NCBI GenBank assembly: GCA_963789015.1
Contig: CAWBIU010000002.1
Location: 124,001 to 188,000 of the forward strand
Direction: 5' to 3'
Length of the DNA stretch: 64,000 bases
Source of the DNA: JAOPZW01 sp963789015
GTDB taxonomy: Bacteria; Actinomycetota; Thermoleophilia; Solirubrobacterales; Solirubrobacteraceae
Shown one piece after another: positions 57,333 through 64,000 of the stretch (positions within the stretch are counted from its first letter, which is position 1; every line of letters starts with the position of its first letter). Below the pieces are notes generated by a model, which searched no databases, was not told the origin of the DNA, and saw nothing but the letters and a program-made list of their open reading frames with translations. Both the position numbers and the translations under genes were made by a program.

Positions 57333-58536
57333 CCGCCGGATCGAGCCCTGGCGCGTCGTCGTCGCCGGCGGAGGCGTCGCCGGGCTCGAGGCGTGCCTCG
57401 GCCTTGCCGACCTCGGCGAGCGCCAGCTCCAGGTCACCCTGATCGCACCGGGCGACCGCTTCACGCTCGCCCCGGTCGCCGTCGCCGAGCCCTTCGGCGG
57501 CGATCCGGCGCCTGGCTTCCCGCTCGCCGACCTGGCGCGCAGCCTCGGCGCCCGCCACGTCCAGGACCGCCTCACCGGCGTGCGCGGCGACGACATGGTC
57601 GTCGAGCTCGAGCGCACCGGCGATCTTCCCTACGACGTCCTGCTCGTCGCCACCGGGGCCCGTCACCGCACGATCCACCCGAGCGCGCTGACGTTCGGCG
57701 GTCCCGACTCCGTCGCCGCGATGCGACGGCTGGTCGAGGGGCTGACCCACGGCGAGCTCGAGACCGTCGCGTTCATCGTCCCGGGCGGCGCGACGTGGCC
57801 GCTGCCGCTCTACGAGCTCGCGCTCATGACGCGACGTCGCGCGCGACGCGCGCGGATCCTGATCGCCACGCCCGAGCGCAGCCCGCTCGCGCTGTTCGGC
57901 GACGGGCCCAGCCAGGTCGTCGCCGGCCTGCTGGAGGATGCCGGGATCGAGCTCCACACGCAGGCCACACCCGGTGTCGGGCAGGACGGACGGGTCGTCT
58001 TCCTCGGCCCCGACGGGCCGGTCGTCGAGGTCGACCGCACCGTCACACTGCCGATCTCGCTCGGACCCCGGATCCCGGGCCTGCCCGCGGACGCGGACGG
58101 CTACGTCCCGGTCGACGAGCACGGCCGGGTCCCCGGCCTGCGGCGCGTCTACGCGGCCGGGGACGTCACCGACCAGCCCGTCAAGCAGGGCGGGCTGGCC
58201 GCCCAGCAGGCCTACGCCGCGGCCCGCCACATCACCGCCCAGGCCGGCGGCATGCTCGGCCCGGAGCCGTTCCGTCCCGTCCTGCGCGGCCTGCTGCTCA
58301 CCGGCGAGCACGACCGCTACCTGCGCCACGGCGCCGATGGGATCGACCGCGCCTCGGAGGATCTGCTGTGGTGGCCGCCGGCCAAGGTCGTCGGTCACTA
58401 CCTCGCGCCCTGGATCGCCGACCACGTGCACGACCGGCGCTGGACGACCGCCCCGGCGGGCGGCACGCGCGTCGAGCGCGCGCTGCCCGCGCGGGTCGAT
58501 CCCGCGGTGCTCGGGCTCGACCCCTACGGTCCCTAG
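57325..58536 (+). CDS. FAD-dependent oxidoreductase (paralogue 3)
   Basis: A 403-residue third member of the set: VVVAGGGVAGLEACLGLADL, central GGATWPLPLYELALMTRRRA, second FAD motif YAAGDVTDQPVKQGGLAAQQ and C-terminal LLWWPPAKVVGHYLAPWIAD. The ATG at 57325 overlaps the Usp stop (ATGCCTGA). Its stop shares CTAG with the stop of the convergent acetate kinase gene. Function as for the paralogues. Confidence 0.83.
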   Translation: MPDRRIEPWRVVVAGGGVAGLEACLGLADLGERQLQVTLIAPGDRFTLAPVAVAEPFGGDPAPGFPLADLARSLGARHVQDRLTGVRGDDMVVELERTGDLPYDVLLVATGARHRTIHPSALTFGGPDSVAAMRRLVEGLTHGELETVAFIVPGGATWPLPLYELALMTRRRARRARILIATPERSPLALFGDGPSQVVAGLLEDAGIELHTQATPGVGQDGRVVFLGPDGPVVEVDRTVTLPISLGPRIPGLPADADGYVPVDEHGRVPGLRRVYAAGDVTDQPVKQGGLAAQQAYAAARHITAQAGGMLGPEPFRPVLRGLLLTGEHDRYLRHGADGIDRASEDLLWWPPAKVVGHYLAPWIADHVHDRRWTTAPAGGTRVERALPARVDPAVLGLDPYGP

Positions 58537-59609
58537 CGACCGGCCAGGGCGCGGACCTCGCGCGCGATCTCGAGGTCCTCGCGTGCCGCGATCACCAGCG
58601 TGCGCACGGGCGCGTCGTCGGCGCTGACGTCGGCGTCGCCATCGGCGCCGCGGTTGCGCGCGTCGTCGACTTGGACCCCCAGAAACCCGAGCCCGGCCGC
58701 AGCGTCGGCGCGGACCTGTGCCGAATGCTCCCCGACCCCGCCGGTGAACACGAGCGCGTCGATCCCGTCGAGGGCGGCGGTCATCGCGCCGACGCCCGCG
58801 CGCAGCCGGTGGACGTAGACGTCGAAGGCGAGCCGGGAGTCGTCGTCCGCGCGGGCCAGGAGTTCGCGCATGTCGGCGCTGCCTCCCAGGGCGAGCAGGC
58901 CCGACTCGTGCTCGAGCGCGTGGCTCATGCTCGCCGGCGTGAGCTGCTCCTTGCGCTCGAGCAGCCAGAGCAGCAGCCCGGGGTCGACCGACCCCGACCG
59001 CGTCGCCATGACCAGGCCCTCCAACGGCGTGAACCCCATGGTGGTGTCGACCGAGCGCCCGCCGCGCACCGCGGCCAGCGAGGCGCCGGCGCCGAGATGG
59101 CAGGTGACGATCCGCCGCGCGCCGGTCAGTTCGCCAGCCCGGCGCGAGGCGTAGGCGTGCGAGAGGCCGTGGAAGCCGTAGCGGCGCACCCCCCAGCGCT
59201 CGCGCCACGAGCGCGGGACCGCGTAGGTGGCCGCGGCGGCGGGCAGCGAGGCGTGGAAGGCCGTGTCGAAGCACGCGACGGCCGGCACGGCGGGCAGCAC
59301 GCGCTCGACGGCGCGCAGGGCACCGAGCGACTTGGGCTGGTGCAGCGGCGCGAGGTCGGTCAGCGCCTCGAGCGCGGCGAGCACCTCGTCGTCGATCCGC
59401 ACCGCCTCCCGGAAGCGCTCGCCGCCATGGACGATCCGGTGGCCGACCGCGTCGATCTCGCCGGCGTCCTGCAGCCAGGAAGCCAGGGCGCCCTGGTCGG
59501 GCGCCCCGCGCGGCGCGTCGAGGTCGGCCGCGGCGAGGACCGTGTCGTCGTCGTCGAGGACGCGCAGCTTGAGGCTGCTCGATCCCGCGTTGACGACGAG
59601 GACGCGCAT
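58533..59609 (-). CDS. ackA: Acetate kinase
   Basis: A 358-residue acetate kinase, somewhat shorter than the usual 400. Seen: VLVVNAGSSSLKLRVLDDDD at the start, GHRIVHGGERF, CFDTAFHASLP, YGFHGLSHAYASRRA, CHLGAGASLAAV, TMGFTPLEGLVMATRSGSVD and FTGGVGEHSAQVRADAA. It turns acetyl phosphate and ADP into acetate and ATP. It follows phosphoketolase after 11 bases, so acetyl phosphate from that enzyme is its direct substrate. Confidence 0.94.
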   Translation of the reverse strand: MRVLVVNAGSSSLKLRVLDDDDTVLAAADLDAPRGAPDQGALASWLQDAGEIDAVGHRIVHGGERFREAVRIDDEVLAALEALTDLAPLHQPKSLGALRAVERVLPAVPAVACFDTAFHASLPAAAATYAVPRSWRERWGVRRYGFHGLSHAYASRRAGELTGARRIVTCHLGAGASLAAVRGGRSVDTTMGFTPLEGLVMATRSGSVDPGLLLWLLERKEQLTPASMSHALEHESGLLALGGSADMRELLARADDDSRLAFDVYVHRLRAGVGAMTAALDGIDALVFTGGVGEHSAQVRADAAAGLGFLGVQVDDARNRGADGDADVSADDAPVRTLVIAAREDLEIAREVRALAGR

Positions 59610-59620
59610 CCCGGCGTCGC

Positions 59621-62008
59621 TCAGGAGAACGGCCAGACCCAGTCGCGGACGTCGTCCGTGTCGTCGCCCATCTCACGTGTGAAGGCGCGGTGGCGCAGCC
59701 GCTCGTCGACCATCTCCTGGCGCAGCCCGGCCGCGCGCTCGCCCAGCCCCGGCACGCGGTCGATGACGTCCATGACGAGGTGGAAGCGGTCCATGTCGTT
59801 GAGCATGACCATGTCGAACGGCGTCGTCGTCGTGCCCTCCTCCTTGTAGCCGCGCACGTGCAGGCCGTCGTGGTTCGCGCGCCGGTAGGTGAGGCGGTGG
59901 ATCAGCCACGGGTAGCCGTGATAGGCGAAGATCACCGGCCGGTCGGTCGTGAACAGGGCGTCGAACTCGGGGTCGGACATCCCGTGCGGGTGCTCGGTCT
60001 CGGGCTGCAGGCGCATGAGGTCGACGACGTTGACCACCCGCACGCGGACGTCGGGCAGGCGCTCGCGCACGATCGCCGCCGCCGCGAGGGTCTCGAGCGT
60101 CGGGATGTCACCAGCGCAGGCGAGCACGACATCGGGTTCGGCCACGCCGTCCGCGGTGCCCGCCCACTCCCAGATGCCGATGCCGCGCGTGCAGTGGGCA
60201 ACCGCCTCGTCCATGGCCAGGTACTGGAGCGCGGGCTGCTTGCCGGCGACGATCACGTTCACGTAGTGGCGGCTGCGCAGGCAGTGGTCGGCGACCGAGA
60301 GCAGGCAGTTGGCGTCCGGCGGCAGGTAGACGCGGACGATCTCGGCCTTCTTGTTGACGACGTGGTCGATGAAGCCGGGGTCCTGATGGCTGAAGCCGTT
60401 GTGGTCCTGGCGCCACACGTGCGACGTGAGCAGGTAGTTCAGCGACGGGATCGGCCGCCGCCAGGGGATCGCGCGCGTCACCTTCAGCCACTTCGCGTGC
60501 TGGTTGAACATCGAGTCGACGATGTGGATGAAGGCCTCATAGCAGTTGAACAGGCCGTGGCGGCCGGTCAGGAGATAGCCCTCCAGCCAGCCCTGGCACA
60601 GGTGCTCGCTGAGCACCTCGACGACGCGGCCGTCACGGGCGAGGTGCTCGTCGGTGGGCAGCACCTCGGCCTGCCAGGCGCGGTCGGTCACCTCGAAGAG
60701 GGCGCCGAGCCGGTTGGACGCAGTCTCGTCGGGCCCGAAGACGCGGAAGCTGCGCCGCTCGGTGTCGAGGCGCACCACGTCCCGCAGGAACGCGCCAAGG
60801 ACGCGTGTGGCCTCCGCCGAGGCCGTCGCCGGCGACGGCACGTCGACCGCGTAATCGCGGAAGTCGGGCAGCCGCAGGGCGCGCGTGAGCGTGCCGCCGT
60901 TGGCGTGCGGGTTGGCGCCCATGCGCCGGTCGCCCACCGGCGCCTGCTCGCGCAGCTCCGGGCGCGGGGCGCCGCCGGCGTCGAACAGCTCCTCGGGCCC
61001 GTAGCTGCGCAGCCATGCCTCGAGCGCCGCGAGGTGGTCCGGTCGCGTGCGGATCTGCGACAGCGGCACCTGGTGGGAGCGGAACGAGCCCTCGGCCGGC
61101 AGCCCGTCGACCTCCTTCGGGCCCGTCCAGCCCTTCGGCGTGCGCAGCACGATCATCGGCCAGCGCGGCCGTCCGGCCGCGCCCCTGTCCCGGGCGGCGG
61201 TCTGGATCTCCGCGATGCGATCCAGCGCCCGGTCGAGCGTCTCGGCCATCAGCCGGTGCATCGCGGCCGGGTCGTCGCCCTCGACGAACAGCGGCTCGTG
61301 CCCGTAGCCCTCCATGAGCGCGCGCAGCTCGTCGCGCGGGATCCGGGCGAGCACCGTCGGGTTGGCGATCTTGTAGCCGTTGAGGTGCAGGATCGGCAGC
61401 ACGGCACCGTCGGTCGCGGCGTCGAGGAACTTGTTCGAGTGCCAGCTCGTGGCCAGCGGGCCGGTCTCGGCCTCGCCGTCGCCGACCACGCAGCAGACGA
61501 GCAGGTCCGGGTTGTCGAAGGCGGCGCCGTAGGCGTGGGCCAGCGCGTAGCCCAGCTCGCCGCCCTCGTGGATCGAGCCCGGGGTCTCGGGAGCGACGTG
61601 GCTGGGGATGCCGCCGGGAAAGGAGAACTGGCGGAAGAGGCGGCGCAGGCCCTCCTCGTCCAGCGCGATGTCCGGGTAGATCTCGCTGTAGGTGCCTTCC
61701 AGGTAGGTGTTGGCGACCAGCCCGGGGCCACCGTGCCCGGGGCCGGTGACGTAGATGGCGTTCAGGTCGCGGGCGCGGATCGCGCGGTTCATGTGGGCGT
61801 AGACGAAGTTCAGGCCCGGCGTCGTGCCCCAGTGGCCGAGCAGGCGCGGCTTGACGTGCTGCGGGAGGAGCGGCTCGCGCAGCAGCGGGTTGGCGAGCAG
61901 GTAGATCTGCCCGACCGACAGGTAGTTGGCGGCCCGCCAATAGGCGTCGAGCGCGTGCAGCTCCTCGTCGCTCGGGGGCGTTGACGAGGGGGTTGTCGGC
62001 GCGGTCAT
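59621..62008 (-). CDS. xfp: Phosphoketolase (xylulose-5-P/fructose-6-P)
   Basis: A 795-residue thiamine-diphosphate enzyme of normal length. Motifs: YLSVGQIYLLANPLLREPLL, GHWGTTPGLNFVYAHMNRAI, TGPGHGGPGLVANTYLEGTY, the ThDP motif VVGDGEAETGPLATSWHSNK, and SHVWRQDHNGFSHQDPGFID. It cleaves xylulose-5-P or fructose-6-P into acetyl phosphate plus a sugar phosphate. With acetate kinase it forms an oxygen-independent ATP-yielding shunt, and GAPDH in the same island handles the triose. The start at 62008 (MTAPTTPSSTPPSDEELHAL) is chosen; the long upstream frame is shadow of the divergent ATPase. Confidence 0.95.
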   Translation of the reverse strand: MTAPTTPSSTPPSDEELHALDAYWRAANYLSVGQIYLLANPLLREPLLPQHVKPRLLGHWGTTPGLNFVYAHMNRAIRARDLNAIYVTGPGHGGPGLVANTYLEGTYSEIYPDIALDEEGLRRLFRQFSFPGGIPSHVAPETPGSIHEGGELGYALAHAYGAAFDNPDLLVCCVVGDGEAETGPLATSWHSNKFLDAATDGAVLPILHLNGYKIANPTVLARIPRDELRALMEGYGHEPLFVEGDDPAAMHRLMAETLDRALDRIAEIQTAARDRGAAGRPRWPMIVLRTPKGWTGPKEVDGLPAEGSFRSHQVPLSQIRTRPDHLAALEAWLRSYGPEELFDAGGAPRPELREQAPVGDRRMGANPHANGGTLTRALRLPDFRDYAVDVPSPATASAEATRVLGAFLRDVVRLDTERRSFRVFGPDETASNRLGALFEVTDRAWQAEVLPTDEHLARDGRVVEVLSEHLCQGWLEGYLLTGRHGLFNCYEAFIHIVDSMFNQHAKWLKVTRAIPWRRPIPSLNYLLTSHVWRQDHNGFSHQDPGFIDHVVNKKAEIVRVYLPPDANCLLSVADHCLRSRHYVNVIVAGKQPALQYLAMDEAVAHCTRGIGIWEWAGTADGVAEPDVVLACAGDIPTLETLAAAAIVRERLPDVRVRVVNVVDLMRLQPETEHPHGMSDPEFDALFTTDRPVIFAYHGYPWLIHRLTYRRANHDGLHVRGYKEEGTTTTPFDMVMLNDMDRFHLVMDVIDRVPGLGERAAGLRQEMVDERLRHRAFTREMGDDTDDVRDWVWPFS

Positions 62009-62012
62009 CGGC

Positions 62013-62042
62013 GCATCGTCGCAGCCCCTGCCGGGCGCCATC
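62013..62042 (-). promoter_or_regulatory. GATGGC-N18 promoter-like signal (phosphoketolase)
   Basis: On the minus strand an exact left box GATGGC (62042-62037), 18 bases, then CGATGC (62018-62013) and four bases to the ATG. The right box is poor. The divergent ATPase has its own weak copy only about 35 bases away. Confidence 0.4.
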
Positions 62043-62077
62043 CGTGTCTTCCCACAACCATTGCGCGGGACGTCACC

Positions 62078-62107
62078 GATGGAGCGACCGCGCCGGTCCG
62101 CGACGCT
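62078..62107 (+). promoter_or_regulatory. Near match to the GATGGC-type promoter (P-type ATPase)
   Basis: GATGGA (62078-62083), 18 bases, GACGCT (62102-62107), seven bases to the ATG at 62115. Spacing is kept, boxes are imperfect. TCTTCCCACAACCA (62047-62060) lies in the middle of the divergent gap and might be a shared activator site. Confidence 0.4.
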
Positions 62108-62114
62108 GGATGCC

Positions 62115-64000
<1,886 letters not shown>

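Overview
The window is very GC-rich and codes densely on both strands. It has no rRNA, tRNA, CRISPR array or insertion sequence that I can see. The gene set is actinobacterial: LigD-type polymerase, SigB/SigF-like sigma factor, PucR, LacI, MarR and Lrp regulators, many universal stress proteins, and a phosphoketolase. My best guess is a soil member of the Thermoleophilia/Solirubrobacterales (Conexibacter-like). That placement is an inference from gene content, not a measured one.

Left part (about 1-14 kb). After a LacI regulator, nine genes run leftward from 13.9 to 1.3 kb with very small gaps or overlaps. In transcription order they are a divergent agmatinase-family ureohydrolase, a double Lrp/AsnC regulator, an FMN reductase, a MetX-like alpha/beta hydrolase, a PocR-GAF-PucR regulator of 1253 residues, a type III glutamine synthetase, a redoxin, an NCS1 nucleobase/allantoin-type permease and a DUF1116 (AllG/YlbE-like) protein. 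Together they look like a system for taking up and breaking down an organic nitrogen compound. The redoxin has an in-frame TGA at the place of its active-site cysteine, followed by a small hairpin, so it is a selenoprotein candidate.

Middle part (14-28 kb). This holds a CYTH protein, a membrane SpoIIE phosphatase, a MarR regulator with a palindromic operator and its MFS transporter, a decayed glycosylation island (18.3-20.5 kb), the sigma factor, DNA repair genes (LigD polymerase, exonuclease III), a histidine phosphatase, and an APC permease followed by a UspA-like gene and a cNMP-CBS-nucleotidyltransferase (DUF294) protein.

Right part (28-64 kb). This is a stress or low-oxygen island. It has CBS proteins, five UspA-type genes in the window (four here or adjoining), three related FAD oxidoreductases, three P-type ATPases (one lacking its catalytic core), GAPDH, a GNAT/acyl-CoA synthetase, carbamate kinase, phosphoketolase plus acetate kinase, an MgtE-like protein with an NRAMP relative, an ABC/FtsX exporter, a ZIP transporter and an Rv2004c-like kinase. 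The content resembles the mycobacterial DosR dormancy regulon. Eight genes or operons here share an exact bipartite promoter-like signal, GATGGC, 18 bases, TAGCGTC. In six of these it ends 5-6 bases before the start codon, which implies leaderless transcripts. Further near matches precede other genes in the same half. This is the most striking undescribed feature of the window.

Sequence quality caveat. Several genes (GAPDH, the GNAT/acyl-CoA synthetase, the first P-type ATPase, LigD, FtsX and others) read well only when single-base frameshifts are allowed. These are probably consensus indels. The 18-20 kb island and the 48 kb ATPase also have missing segments, which fits real decay better.
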